64,000 bases of DNA from Aequorivita sinensis (GCF_006346335.1 NZ_VDMC01000005.1:1-64000); one strand, 5' to 3'; positions 17,476 to 26,867 are shown, counted from the stretch's first letter. Notes: generated by a model not told the origin, from the sequence alone. Made by a program: numbers and translations.

Positions 17476-19991
17476 TATTTTTTCTTGGCTGAAGCTTTTT
17501 TCTTAGTTGTAGTTTTTTTCTTGGCAGCTGCTTTCTTTTTAGGAGCTTTTTTTGCTAGCATTTCCTGAGCTTCTTCTAACGTTATTTTATCGGCTTCAGT
17601 CCCTTTTGGCAATTCCACCTTTACTTTTCCTTTAATAACATTAAAACGCCCCCAACGAGCTTTCTCGATTCTAATTTTCTCTTCTGGCCACTCGTTGATT
17701 AGCTTATCAATCTCCTTTTGCTTTTTATCTTCAATTAACTGAACGATATCTTTATCAGTAAGATTATCGAAATCATACTTTTTATTCACATTGATAAACA
17801 TCCCGTTCCATTTAATATATGGGCCAAAACGACCTACACCTTTTTGAACCGGTAAGTCTTCATAGGTATAAATTGGAGCATCTGCTTTTTTCTTCTCTTC
17901 AATAAGCTCTTTTGCAAAAGCCATATCAACGTCTAATGGATCCATTCCTTTTGGGAGAGATATAAACGTTTTACCAAAGCGAACATAAGGACCAAAACGA
18001 CCATTGTTAACCTCAACTTCCTCATTATCGTAAACACCCAAGGTTTTTGGAAGTTTAAAAAGATCCATCACCTCTTCAAAGGTAACCAAATGCAATTGTT
18101 GGTCTGGACGTAAACTTGCAAATTTTTTATCTTCATCATCAGGAGCACCAATTTGAGCCATCGGACCATATTTACCCAAACGAACTAATACAGTACGCCC
18201 GCTTTCTGGGTCCTCCCCTAGAATACGCTCTCCACTTTCACGATCGGCATTTTTCTCAACATCTTCTACGCGTGGGTGAAACTTTTCATAGAACTCCTTC
18301 ATCATTTTCGTCCACTCCTCTTTCCCTTCGGCAATGTCATCAAAGTCTTGCTCTACTTTAGCAGTAAAGTTATAGTCTAAGATATTTTCAAAATGCTCTA
18401 CCAAAAAGTCATTTACTATCATTCCAATATCAGTTGGAACAAGCTTGCCTTTATCTGAACCTACTGTTTCAGTTAAGGTTTTATCTTTAATATTTTCTTT
18501 TTCAAGAGTAAGCTGAAGGTATTTACGTTCAACCCCTTCTACAGTACCTTTTTCAACGTAGTTTCTACTAATAATAGTTGAAATAGTTGGCGCATAGGTA
18601 GAAGGTCTCCCAATACCAAGCTCTTCTAATTGCTTAACTAACGAAGCTTCTGTAAAACGATATGGGGCACGAGTAAATCGCTCTGTTGCTGTTATGTAAT
18701 TATTTTCAAGCGAATCGCCTTCTTTCATATTAGGCAACATACCATCTTGCTCTTCCTCTTCAAAGTCGGTTCCTTCCAAATAAACTTTTAGGAAACCATC
18801 AAACTTTATCATTTCACCATTTGCAGTAAAATTCTCTGATACTTTTTCTTTGGAAAGCACATCAATCTTAACATTGGTTCGCTCTAATTGCGCATTACTC
18901 ATTTGTGAAGCCAAAGTCCTTTTCCAAATCAAATCGTATAAACGTGCTTGATCGTGATCTCCAGTGATAGTATGTTGACTCATATCGGTAGGGCGAATAG
19001 CTTCGTGAGCTTCCTGAGCTCCTTTGCTTTTCCCTTTATAATCACGAGGATTACTATACTCTTTCCCGTAAGATTTAATAATTTCTTTTTGAGCTGCGTT
19101 TTTAGCGTCATTAGAAAGGTTAACACTATCGGTACGCATATAGGTTATAAGTCCAGCTTCATAAAGACGTTGAGCTATTGTCATTGTTTTTCCAACTGAA
19201 AAATACAATTTACGCGCTGCCTCCTGCTGTAATGTTGAAGTAGTAAAAGGAGCTGCAGGCGATTTGCTTGCAGGCTTTTTAGTTAAATCTGAAATTTTAT
19301 AATTAGCTCCTAAATTCTTTCTAAGAAATTCACGAGCTTCAGCTTCAGTTTCAAAGTTTTTTGGAAGTTTTGCTTTAAACTTACTACCGTCTAGTGTGGT
19401 AAATTCAGCATCAATTCTATACGATCCTACAGGATTAAATGATTCAATCTCACGCTCACGCTCAACAATCAAACGCACGGCAACCGATTGCACACGACCT
19501 GCAGAAAGTCCACCTTTCACTTTTTTCCAAAGCACTGGTGAAAGCTCATATCCTACCAAGCGATCTAAAACGCGTCGCGCTTGTTGAGCGTTTACCAAAT
19601 CGTAATTAATTTGGCGTGGGTTTTCTATTGCATTTAAAATTGCTGACTTTGTAATTTCATGAAAAACAATTCGCTTAGTCTTGTCTTTATCTAGTTTCAA
19701 CTCCTCAGCTAAATGCCAAGCAATTGCTTCTCCTTCACGATCCTCATCACTTGCTAGCCAAACCATTTCAGCTTTTTTAGAAAGTGCTTTCAACTCCGCC
19801 ACCAACTTTTTCTTATCGCTACTTACTATATATTTAGGTGTGAAATCCCCTTCCACATCTACTCCTAATTCCTTAGAAGGAAGATCTGCAATGTGCCCAA
19901 AACTCGAGGACACTTTGAAGTCTTTCCCAAGAAATTTTTCGATGGTTTTTGCTTTTGCAGGGGACTCAACGATCACTAAATTCTTTGCCAT
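17475..19991 (-). CDS. topA: DNA topoisomerase I
   Basis: 838 residues. The Toprim start VESPAKAKTIEKFLG and acidic SDEDREGEA motif are present, and the active-site tyrosine is Tyr284 in LITYMRTDS. It relaxes negative supercoils by transient single-strand breaks. No Cys4 zinc fingers are present; instead the C-terminal third has repeated topoisomerase C-terminal modules (GRFGPYVRFG, GRFGPYIKWNG, RWGRFNVIKG) and then a lysine/alanine-rich tail of about 30 residues. A -7-like element TACTTTTG lies at 20013-20020 on the minus strand. Confidence 0.97.
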   Translation of the reverse strand: MAKNLVIVESPAKAKTIEKFLGKDFKVSSSFGHIADLPSKELGVDVEGDFTPKYIVSSDKKKLVAELKALSKKAEMVWLASDEDREGEAIAWHLAEELKLDKDKTKRIVFHEITKSAILNAIENPRQINYDLVNAQQARRVLDRLVGYELSPVLWKKVKGGLSAGRVQSVAVRLIVEREREIESFNPVGSYRIDAEFTTLDGSKFKAKLPKNFETEAEAREFLRKNLGANYKISDLTKKPASKSPAAPFTTSTLQQEAARKLYFSVGKTMTIAQRLYEAGLITYMRTDSVNLSNDAKNAAQKEIIKSYGKEYSNPRDYKGKSKGAQEAHEAIRPTDMSQHTITGDHDQARLYDLIWKRTLASQMSNAQLERTNVKIDVLSKEKVSENFTANGEMIKFDGFLKVYLEGTDFEEEEQDGMLPNMKEGDSLENNYITATERFTRAPYRFTEASLVKQLEELGIGRPSTYAPTISTIISRNYVEKGTVEGVERKYLQLTLEKENIKDKTLTETVGSDKGKLVPTDIGMIVNDFLVEHFENILDYNFTAKVEQDFDDIAEGKEEWTKMMKEFYEKFHPRVEDVEKNADRESGERILGEDPESGRTVLVRLGKYGPMAQIGAPDDEDKKFASLRPDQQLHLVTFEEVMDLFKLPKTLGVYDNEEVEVNNGRFGPYVRFGKTFISLPKGMDPLDVDMAFAKELIEEKKKADAPIYTYEDLPVQKGVGRFGPYIKWNGMFINVNKKYDFDNLTDKDIVQLIEDKKQKEIDKLINEWPEEKIRIEKARWGRFNVIKGKVKVELPKGTEADKITLEEAQEMLAKKAPKKKAAAKKKTTTKKKASAKKK

Positions 19992-20007
19992 ATCCTATTT
20001 TATTTAA

Positions 20008-20317
20008 GACTGCAAAAGTATATGATTTTTTTAATACGAAAGATTTTGCTTGTAATAATTGAATACAATCCACATTATTTCAGCTTAAAACACATAATTA
20101 TCAACAGTGATTTGTGAAAGAAAATTACGGCAATAAATTCAGCCAACAAGCACTAACAAACGAAAACTTCATAACTATACCTATATATTTATTCCTTCTT
20201 TTAAATCTCAAATAAAATTATATAAAAAGCAATCTGCCACTTTGTCACCGCAAGCATTTAATTGTATCTTTGCAGGAATTACATTATGGACTGTTTTGTA
20301 TTGAAGTTTGATTTTTT
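20008..20317. other. Divergent promoter region between topA and miaB
   Basis: No gene is seen. It carries a minus-strand TACTTTTG (20013-20020), likely the topA -7 element without a clear -33 box, and the strong miaB promoter listed separately. The middle is featureless AT-rich sequence. Confidence 0.5.
20241..20272 (+). promoter_or_regulatory. Bacteroidota-type promoter for miaB
   Basis: TTTG (20241-20244), 20 bases, TATCTTTG (20265-20272), a full match to the consensus with a spacer one base longer than the commonest. The predicted start is near 20279, about 40 bases before the miaB ATG. Confidence 0.65.
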
Positions 20318-21757
20318 ATGGAAAAGACAATAGACGAAAAAGCACAAGGGAACACCTTAATTTTAGAAGCAAAAAAGGAGAATTCTAAAAAATTATATTT
20401 AGAAAGTTACGGCTGCGCTATGAATTTTAGCGACAGTGAAATTGTAGCATCTATCCTTGCTGATCAGGGGTACAACACCACAAATTTGATGGAAGAAGCA
20501 GATTTGGTCTTAGTGAACACCTGTTCAATTCGCGACAAAGCAGAGCAAACTATCCGTAAGCGATTAGAAAAATACAATGCAGTAAAACGCAGTAGTAATC
20601 CGAAAATGAAAGTTGGTGTGCTAGGTTGTATGGCCGAGCGTTTGAAGGAAAAACTTCTTGAAGAAGAAAAAATTGTTGATCTGGTTGTTGGTCCAGATGC
20701 ATACAAAGACATTCCAAACCTTTTACAAGAAGTAGAAGAAGGACGAGAAGCTGTAAACGTTATTCTTTCAAAAGAAGAAACCTATGGCGATATCTCCCCT
20801 GTACGTTTAGGAGGAAATGGAATTACCGCATTTGTAAGTATTACTCGTGGTTGCGACAATATGTGTACTTTTTGTGTAGTGCCATTTACCCGCGGACGAG
20901 AACGCAGTCGTGATCCTCACAGTATTTTAAATGAAATTAATGATCTAGCCGAAAAAGGATATAAAGAAATAACCCTTCTAGGTCAAAACGTAGATAGCTA
21001 TTTATGGTATGGTGGCGGTCTGAAGAAAGACTTTAAAAATGCATCAGAAATGCAAAAAGCTACCGCTACAGATTTTGCTCAACTATTAGATTTAGTTGCT
21101 ACTGCGCAACCTAAAATGAGAATTCGCTTCTCAACAAGTAATCCGCAAGATATGGGTGAAGATGTACTACACGTTGTAGCAAAACACAATAATATCTGTA
21201 ACCATATTCACCTTCCAGTACAAAGTGGAAGCACTCGAATTCTAAAAGAAATGAATCGTCAGCACACTCGTGAAGAGTACATGAAGCTAATTGACAAAAT
21301 CTTGGAAATTATTCCAGATTGTATCATTTCTCAGGATATGATTATTGGGTTTCCAACTGAAACTGAAGAAGATCATCAAGATACGTTAAGCTTAATGGAA
21401 TATGTTAAGTACGGCTTTGGTTATATGTATAAATATTCTGAAAGACCTGGAACATTAGCAGCTCGTAAATTGGAAGACGATGTTCCTGAAGAAATAAAGA
21501 GTAGAAGATTGACAGAAGTAGTAAATCTCCAACAAAAACATAGCGCTTTTCGCACAGAATCTTTTTTAGGTAAAACAGTAACAGTTTTAATTGAAAAGGA
21601 ATCGAAAAAAAATGCAGATGAATGGAGCGGAAGAACGGAACATAATAATGTTGCTGTTTTCCCTAAGGAAAATTATAAACCTGGAGATTTTGTAAAGGTT
21701 AAAGTAACGGATTGTACTACTGCAACACTTATTGGCGAAGCTATAGGACTTGCTTAG
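20318..21757 (+). CDS. miaB: tRNA-2-methylthio-N6-dimethylallyladenosine synthase
   Basis: 479 residues. The N-terminal UPF0004 domain has Cys33, Cys69 and Cys104 for the auxiliary iron-sulfur cluster; the radical-SAM domain has CDNMCTFC (Cys179, Cys183, Cys186); a TRAM domain occupies the last 65 residues. The enzyme adds a methylthio group to i6A37 of tRNAs reading UNN codons. The motif CVVPFTRGRERSR is characteristic of MiaB rather than RimO or MtaB. It has its own promoter and is divergent from topA. Confidence 0.96.
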   Translation: MEKTIDEKAQGNTLILEAKKENSKKLYLESYGCAMNFSDSEIVASILADQGYNTTNLMEEADLVLVNTCSIRDKAEQTIRKRLEKYNAVKRSSNPKMKVGVLGCMAERLKEKLLEEEKIVDLVVGPDAYKDIPNLLQEVEEGREAVNVILSKEETYGDISPVRLGGNGITAFVSITRGCDNMCTFCVVPFTRGRERSRDPHSILNEINDLAEKGYKEITLLGQNVDSYLWYGGGLKKDFKNASEMQKATATDFAQLLDLVATAQPKMRIRFSTSNPQDMGEDVLHVVAKHNNICNHIHLPVQSGSTRILKEMNRQHTREEYMKLIDKILEIIPDCIISQDMIIGFPTETEEDHQDTLSLMEYVKYGFGYMYKYSERPGTLAARKLEDDVPEEIKSRRLTEVVNLQQKHSAFRTESFLGKTVTVLIEKESKKNADEWSGRTEHNNVAVFPKENYKPGDFVKVKVTDCTTATLIGEAIGLA

Positions 21758-22095
21758 GACTAATAAATCAAAAAACGTGTTTTAGTTCAATTTGCTGTAA
21801 TTTTATAATTGTTAGGAAAATCTAATAACGATAAATCACAGTCTAAAGAGCTGAATAAAGATAAAGATTTAAGTCTTAGTATTGATGCTAACAAGTTACA
21901 TAATGACGATAGCAGAAAATTTTTCTGAAGACTTTTTTCATAGCATATCTAATAAGCGTCGTAGTTAAAAAGAGCAGTTTTCTTAGTGAAGAATTAACTT
22001 ACGAGTAAAATTAAATATAAAATAGAATACTGCTTAGGAATATTTTGGGGTTATAAGGCCTCATAACAGGCAAAGTTGAATGACATAAAATTAAT
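21758..22095. other. Gene-poor stretch between miaB and the sigma-54-type activator gene
   Basis: No recognisable gene. It contains a 39-codon open frame beginning with TTG at 21809 and a near-perfect palindrome at 22050-22067 (GTTATAAGGCCTCATAAC), 28 bases before the next start codon. Both are discussed as findings. Confidence 0.4.
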
Positions 22096-23379
22096 ATGGA
22101 AAGCAGCATACAAGCAACAAAACAACGATTCGGAATAATAGGTAACGACCCAAAACTAAACCGCGCCGTAGAGAAAGCAATTCAGGTTGCACCAACGGAT
22201 ATTTCGGTATTGGTTACTGGTGAAAGCGGGGTTGGAAAAGAAAGTATCCCGAAAATTATACATTCACTTTCTCACAGAAAGCACGGAAAATATATTGCAG
22301 TAAACTGTGGTGCAATCCCTGAAGGCACGATTGACAGTGAACTTTTTGGTCACGAAAAAGGTGCATTTACGGGAGCAACTACAACTAGAAGTGGATATTT
22401 TGAAGTAGCCGATGGCGGGACTATCTTTCTTGATGAAGTTGGAGAACTTCCATTACCAACGCAAGTACGACTGTTAAGAGTGTTGGAAAACGGAGAGTTT
22501 TTAAAAGTTGGATCTTCATCTACGCAAAAAACCGATGTCCGTATTGTTGCCGCTACCAATGTGAAGATGATTGAAGCCATTGAAAAAGGAAAATTCCGTG
22601 AAGATCTTTACTATCGATTAAGTACAGTTGAAATAAACTTACCTCCGCTTCGCGAACGGAAGCAAGACATACATTTGTTATTTAGAAAATTTGCTTCAGA
22701 TTTTGCTCAGAAATACAAGATGCCTACAATTCGTCTGGATGATAACGCAATCGAATTATTATTGAAGTACCGATGGAGTGGAAATATTCGTCAACTTCGA
22801 AATGTTGCTGAGCAGATTTCAGTTTTAGAGCAGAATAGAGAAATTTCCTATGATACTTTAAAGCATTATTTACCAGATATGGGAAGTAATCTTCCTGCAA
22901 TAGTTAATGCTAAAAAATCTGAAAGCGATTTCAGTAGTGAGCGCGAAATACTTTACAAAGTGCTTTTTGATATGAAACGCGATGTAAATGATCTTAAAAA
23001 ACTAACTTTGGAATTAATGAAAAGCGGAAACGCTGCCAAAGTTAAAGAAGAACAATCATCCTTAATCAACAAAATATATTCAGACGAAACGGAAGCTGAA
23101 GAAGAGTTAGCTTCTATTATTGAAGAAGAGAATATCGCTACGGAAGCCGACGTTGAAGTATTTAGCATCCCTGAACACGCTTCAGAACCAGAAAAAAAGG
23201 ATAAATACGAATATGCCGAAGATATTGAAGAGGAAGAAAACCTATCACTTCAGCAAAAGGAATTAGAGCTTATTAAAAAATCACTCGAGAAGTATGGCGG
23301 AAAACGAAAAGACGCTGCGGAAGAGTTAGGAATTTCCGAAAGAACACTTTATCGAAAGATTAAACAGTATAATTTATAA
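22096..23379 (+). CDS. Sigma-54-interacting transcriptional activator (AAA+, Fis-type HTH)
   Basis: 427 residues. There is no receiver or sensory domain: the AAA+ domain begins almost at once (Walker A GESGVGKES near 48-56, the sigma-54-contacting GAFTGA loop, Walker B TIFLDEVGE). After the AAA+ domain (to about 250) comes an unusual acidic linker of about 130 residues and then a Fis-type helix-turn-helix (KDAAEELGISERTLYRKIK) at the end. It should remodel sigma-54 RNA polymerase. The gene leads a plus-strand run with lptE, a TPR gene and secG. Because no input domain exists, control may be through expression level or a partner protein. Confidence 0.87.
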   Translation: MESSIQATKQRFGIIGNDPKLNRAVEKAIQVAPTDISVLVTGESGVGKESIPKIIHSLSHRKHGKYIAVNCGAIPEGTIDSELFGHEKGAFTGATTTRSGYFEVADGGTIFLDEVGELPLPTQVRLLRVLENGEFLKVGSSSTQKTDVRIVAATNVKMIEAIEKGKFREDLYYRLSTVEINLPPLRERKQDIHLLFRKFASDFAQKYKMPTIRLDDNAIELLLKYRWSGNIRQLRNVAEQISVLEQNREISYDTLKHYLPDMGSNLPAIVNAKKSESDFSSEREILYKVLFDMKRDVNDLKKLTLELMKSGNAAKVKEEQSSLINKIYSDETEAEEELASIIEEENIATEADVEVFSIPEHASEPEKKDKYEYAEDIEEEENLSLQQKELELIKKSLEKYGGKRKDAAEELGISERTLYRKIKQYNL

Positions 23380-23419
23380 TTGGTCGTTGGTCGCTTGTAG
23401 AAACATTATTTTAATTTAG

Positions 23420-23932
23420 ATGTCAAGAATATTTTCAGTTTTAGTTTTTTTAGTTGTGGCTATTTCGCTACAAAGTTGTGGTCCTTATTCATTCACAGGT
23501 GCCGATATAAACTATAACACCACAAAAACAGTTCAAGTAAGTTATTTTCAAAATAATGCACCTATTGTAGAGCCAGGAATAAACCGTGATTTCACACAAA
23601 AATTACAAGATTTATTATTAAATCAGACCAGTTTAGACCTTGTGAATAACAATGGGGATTTAGTGTATGAAGGTGAAATCACACAATATTACATCTCACC
23701 TATTACGGCAACATCAAATAGTACAGCGGCGCAAAATAGATTGACTATTTCGGTGAGTGTGAGATTCTACAACACAAAGGAACCTTTAAAAGATTTTGAA
23801 CAATCTTTTAGTTTCTACTATGATTATGACGGTCAGACACAATTAACAGGATCGAAATTAGATGCTGCCATCGATATAATTTTTGAAAGAATAACACAAG
23901 ATATATTTAATAAGTCGCTCGCAAATTGGTAA
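23420..23932 (+). CDS. lptE: LPS-assembly lipoprotein LptE-like protein
   Basis: 170 residues with a lipoprotein signal ending LQSC (Cys20) and the short GPYSFTGADI start typical of Bacteroidota LptE-family proteins. LptE plugs the LptD barrel that inserts lipopolysaccharide in the outer membrane. It is 40 bases after the activator gene and 10 before the TPR gene, so likely one operon. Divergence from the proteobacterial family makes the name a homology inference. Confidence 0.8.
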   Translation: MSRIFSVLVFLVVAISLQSCGPYSFTGADINYNTTKTVQVSYFQNNAPIVEPGINRDFTQKLQDLLLNQTSLDLVNNNGDLVYEGEITQYYISPITATSNSTAAQNRLTISVSVRFYNTKEPLKDFEQSFSFYYDYDGQTQLTGSKLDAAIDIIFERITQDIFNKSLANW

Positions 23933-23942
23933 ACCTAAAATT

Positions 23943-24905
23943 TTGAATATTTCGAACTATACATATCTACTTGCAAATCCTCAGAACTTAACTTCTGAGG
24001 ATCTTGCTGCTTTAGATTTATTAATTAGACAATATCCTTATTTTCAAAGTGCTCGTGCTTTACAATTAAAAGGTTTAAAAAACCAAGACAGCTTTCTTTA
24101 CAACGATGCTTTAAAGTTAACGGCCGCACACACTACCGATAGAGATATTCTTTTTGAATATATAACTTCAGAGAAGTTTATACAAAATGAAATTTCACAA
24201 ACTATTCTTCAGCACGATGATTCTGTAAACGAAATAAAGGTTGTTTCAGAAAACATCAACGATGAAGTTAAAGAGGAAAACGAACGTCTTTTAAAAGCTG
24301 AAATTAAAAAAGCTGAGGATATTCTAAATCCAGAATTATTCCAAAGAAAAGCTCAAGACTTAATTGAAAAAAGTAAAGAAAAGGAAGAAAGTCCTGAAGA
24401 AGTATTACAAACCGATAAGCCTTTAGAATTTACAAAAAGTGACACTCATTCTTTTTCAGAATGGCTAAAATTGACAAAAGCAAAGCCTATTGAGCGAAAA
24501 GAGGCTCCTTCAGAAATAGATTCTAAAAACGAGAAAGAAGCTGATTCTCTAACAGAATCAAACACTGAAGAAACTATAAATCAGGAAGAAAAAGAAAGAA
24601 AACTTCAACTTATTGATAAATTTATTCAGGAACGACCAAAAATAATTCCTTCTGCGGAATCAGAAAAAACTTCACTTTCCGGAGCAAGTAATTCTGAAAA
24701 CCCTAGCAATAAAGCATTTATTACAGATTTTTCACAGAGTTCAGATTCTTTAATGACCGAAACTTTGGCTAAAGTTTATTTACAACAAAAGAATTATAAA
24801 AAGGCAATTCAAGCATATAAAATATTAATTTTGAAAAATCCCGAAAAAAGTGGTTTCTTTGCAGACCAAATTCGAGCGATAGAAAAATTGACTAATACAG
24901 AATAA
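23943..24905 (+). CDS. TPR-containing protein of unknown function
   Basis: 320 residues starting with TTG at 23943; there is no in-frame ATG for the first 250 residues, and an in-frame ATG upstream is excluded by the short spacer after lptE. The N-terminal 70 residues are helical and resemble a folded module (NLTSEDLAALDLLIRQYPYF); the middle is a highly charged, glutamate- and lysine-rich linker; the C-terminus has one or two TPR-like motifs (KVYLQQKNYKKAIQAYKILI). No signal peptide is seen. It sits between lptE and secG, two bases before the latter. Its conserved position suggests an envelope or secretion role, but nothing direct shows this. Confidence 0.72.
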   Translation: MNISNYTYLLANPQNLTSEDLAALDLLIRQYPYFQSARALQLKGLKNQDSFLYNDALKLTAAHTTDRDILFEYITSEKFIQNEISQTILQHDDSVNEIKVVSENINDEVKEENERLLKAEIKKAEDILNPELFQRKAQDLIEKSKEKEESPEEVLQTDKPLEFTKSDTHSFSEWLKLTKAKPIERKEAPSEIDSKNEKEADSLTESNTEETINQEEKERKLQLIDKFIQERPKIIPSAESEKTSLSGASNSENPSNKAFITDFSQSSDSLMTETLAKVYLQQKNYKKAIQAYKILILKNPEKSGFFADQIRAIEKLTNTE

Positions 24906-24907
24906 TC

Positions 24908-25231
24908 ATGAGCACGTTTACAATATTCCTAATTTTAATAATGATAGTGGCCTTTTTATTGGTCGTAGTTATAATGGTACAAAACCCAAAAGGTGGTGGA
25001 CTTTCATCTTCCTTTGGAGGTGGCGGTGGTGCACAAATTGGTGGTGTACAGAAAACAAGTGACTTTTTAGATAAAAGTACTTGGACGCTTGCAACAATTA
25101 TGTTGGCCTTGATTTTGTTTTCGAACATCTTTATCATGGGTAGCAACACTATGCAATCAAAAACTTTTGACGAAAGTGCTCTTCCAGCAGTTCCAACTAC
25201 AGAAGTACCTGCACCAACAACTACAGAATAA
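24908..25231 (+). CDS. secG: Preprotein translocase subunit SecG
   Basis: 107 residues with two transmembrane helices (about 3-22 and 58-78) joined by the glycine-rich loop VQNPKGGGLSSSFGGGG characteristic of SecG. It aids SecYEG-driven export. A proline/threonine-rich tail follows, as in other Bacteroidota. It begins two bases after the TPR gene and ends in front of a strong terminator. Confidence 0.95.
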   Translation: MSTFTIFLILIMIVAFLLVVVIMVQNPKGGGLSSSFGGGGGAQIGGVQKTSDFLDKSTWTLATIMLALILFSNIFIMGSNTMQSKTFDESALPAVPTTEVPAPTTTE

Positions 25232-25252
25232 TTTTTGTTAAATATATATTGT

Positions 25253-25286
25253 AAAATGCCACCTCATAGAGAGGTGGCATTTTTTT
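25253..25286 (+). terminator. Terminator after secG
   Basis: A perfect 13-bp stem (25253-25265 with 271-283) with the core GCCACCTC/GAGGTGGC, a five-base loop and a T-run. It closes the operon that begins with the sigma-54-type activator. Confidence 0.9.
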
Positions 25287-25325
25287 ATTATTATAATCGT
25301 ATCTTTATTAGTAAAGAAAACCACA

Positions 25326-26351
25326 ATGAAGGTTAGAAGCATCATTCTACTCGTAATATCTAGCGTCTTACTCCTTTCCTGTTACGGAGACGGAACGGGT
25401 TTAAAAAGAACGTGCGAAAATTTATATGGTTTAGATCCGAAAAAAGACTTGATTCTTACCACTCAAGATCAAGTAGATCAAGTTTTCACTCAAACTCACG
25501 TATCAGGAAACGTTTATATTGGCCAGTGTCCGGACAAAAATTCTTCGAGAATTACAAATCTTAACGGATTACGAAATTTGACAAAGATTGATGGCAGCTT
25601 ATTAATTTTTGAAACAGATATTTCGGTAATAGATGGATTAGATAACCTTCAAGAAATTGGAGGTGTTTTAAGTATTTATATGAATTCTTCTTTAAAGGAA
25701 ATAAAAAATTTAAATGCCCTTAAAACTGTCAATGAATTGAATGTTTTCGGGAATGATAAATTATTACACATTAATGGTTTTAATAGCCTAACGAGTTGCA
25801 ACACAACCCTCACCATTAATGTAAATGCCAACTTAGAAACAATTGAAGGTTTTAATAACCTAACTTATATAGGCGAAGATTTATCCATTATGTCGAGTAA
25901 TAAACTTGTAAAAGTACAGGGCTTTGAATCATTAACCCAGGTAGGGAAAAATCTTCTGTTCGGAAGCAACATCCTTATAAACAATGTAGAAGCATTCAAC
26001 AACCTTGAAACTATTGGAGGAGACCTAGATTTTCGGTACAATTGGAGCTTAGAAGGTCTAGACATTTTTCAGAATCTAAAAACCATTCAAGGACGTTTGA
26101 TCATTGAAAACCACAAAGAGCTAGAATCTATTTATGGTTTAAGCAATTTAACTTTTGTTGGAAATCAATTATATATTGGAGAAAATTCTAAACTATCAGA
26201 TTATTGTGGTCTAACGCCCTTAATGCAAACAGAAGGAGGACTCCAAGAAGGTGATAGCGGCCCACCATACAACGTTCCATATTTCGTAATTGTCAATAAT
26301 TTATACAATCCTACGCGTCAAGATTTACGTGACGGGAATTGTTCTCAATAA
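25326..26351 (+). CDS. Leucine-rich (receptor L-domain-like) lipoprotein
   Basis: 341 residues with a lipoprotein signal ending LLLSC (Cys19). About seven irregular repeats with the pattern IxGxxNLxxIxGxLxI (for example INGFNSLTSCNTTLTI, IYGLSNLTFVGNQLYI) form a right-handed solenoid like the receptor L domain or leucine-rich-repeat surface proteins of Bacteroidota. A cysteine-containing cap (DYCGL ... DGNCSQ) ends it. It stands alone between two terminators. The function is unknown; binding of a peptide or glycan at the cell surface is plausible. Confidence 0.72.
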   Translation: MKVRSIILLVISSVLLLSCYGDGTGLKRTCENLYGLDPKKDLILTTQDQVDQVFTQTHVSGNVYIGQCPDKNSSRITNLNGLRNLTKIDGSLLIFETDISVIDGLDNLQEIGGVLSIYMNSSLKEIKNLNALKTVNELNVFGNDKLLHINGFNSLTSCNTTLTINVNANLETIEGFNNLTYIGEDLSIMSSNKLVKVQGFESLTQVGKNLLFGSNILINNVEAFNNLETIGGDLDFRYNWSLEGLDIFQNLKTIQGRLIIENHKELESIYGLSNLTFVGNQLYIGENSKLSDYCGLTPLMQTEGGLQEGDSGPPYNVPYFVIVNNLYNPTRQDLRDGNCSQ

Positions 26352-26373
26352 AAAACACGGATCTCATATTACC

Positions 26374-26406
26374 AAAAATGCCAGTCTCTGACAAGCTGGC
26401 ATTTTT
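26374..26406 (+). terminator. Terminator after the leucine-rich lipoprotein gene
   Basis: An 11-bp perfect stem AAAAATGCCAG / CTGGCATTTTT (26374-26384 with 26396-26406) with an eleven-base loop, flanked by A- and T-runs so it could work on either strand. It separates this gene from groES. Confidence 0.85.
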
Positions 26407-26506
26407 GTATTATATAATGTCAGTTTATAGGCAGTGGCATAGTTTCTGCCAATAAGGAATCACAACATAAAAACATAAGTTTAACAACTATAAAAAATAA
26501 TAAAAA

Positions 26507-26782
26507 ATGGCATTAAAAATTCAACCACTTGCAGACCGTGTATTGGTTCAGCCAGAAGAAGCAGAAACTAAAACCGCATCTGGACTTTACATTCCAGATT
26601 CAGCAAAAGAAAAACCGCAACAAGGAAAAGTAGTAGCTGTTGGTAAAGGAAAAGAAGATCACAAAATGACAGTTAAAGTTGGTGATACTGTTCTTTACGG
26701 AAAATACGCCGGAAGTGAATTAAAATTTGATGGCAAAGATTATATGATTATGCGCGAGGACGATATACTCGCTATTATCTAA
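26507..26782 (+). CDS. groES: Co-chaperonin GroES
   Basis: 91 residues, full length, with the usual start [13 protein letters not shown], the mobile loop around [17 protein letters not shown] and the C-terminal [10 protein letters not shown]. It caps GroEL during folding. It precedes groEL by about 140 bases. No CIRCE inverted repeat is visible upstream, and no full consensus promoter was found. Confidence 0.98.
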   Translation: MALKIQPLADRVLVQPEEAETKTASGLYIPDSAKEKPQQGKVVAVGKGKEDHKMTVKVGDTVLYGKYAGSELKFDGKDYMIMREDDILAII

Positions 26783-26867
26783 CGATAAAAACTCACAAAT
26801 TCCAATAAAAAAATCCCAAGTTCCAAAGTATCTATTTTGAATTTGGAGCTTGAAATTTAGAATTTAA

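Noticed and set aside
26420-26470. CIRCE-type heat-shock operator before groES
   Set aside because: Only a weak GGCAG/CTGCC repeat is seen; the CIRCE sequence is absent.
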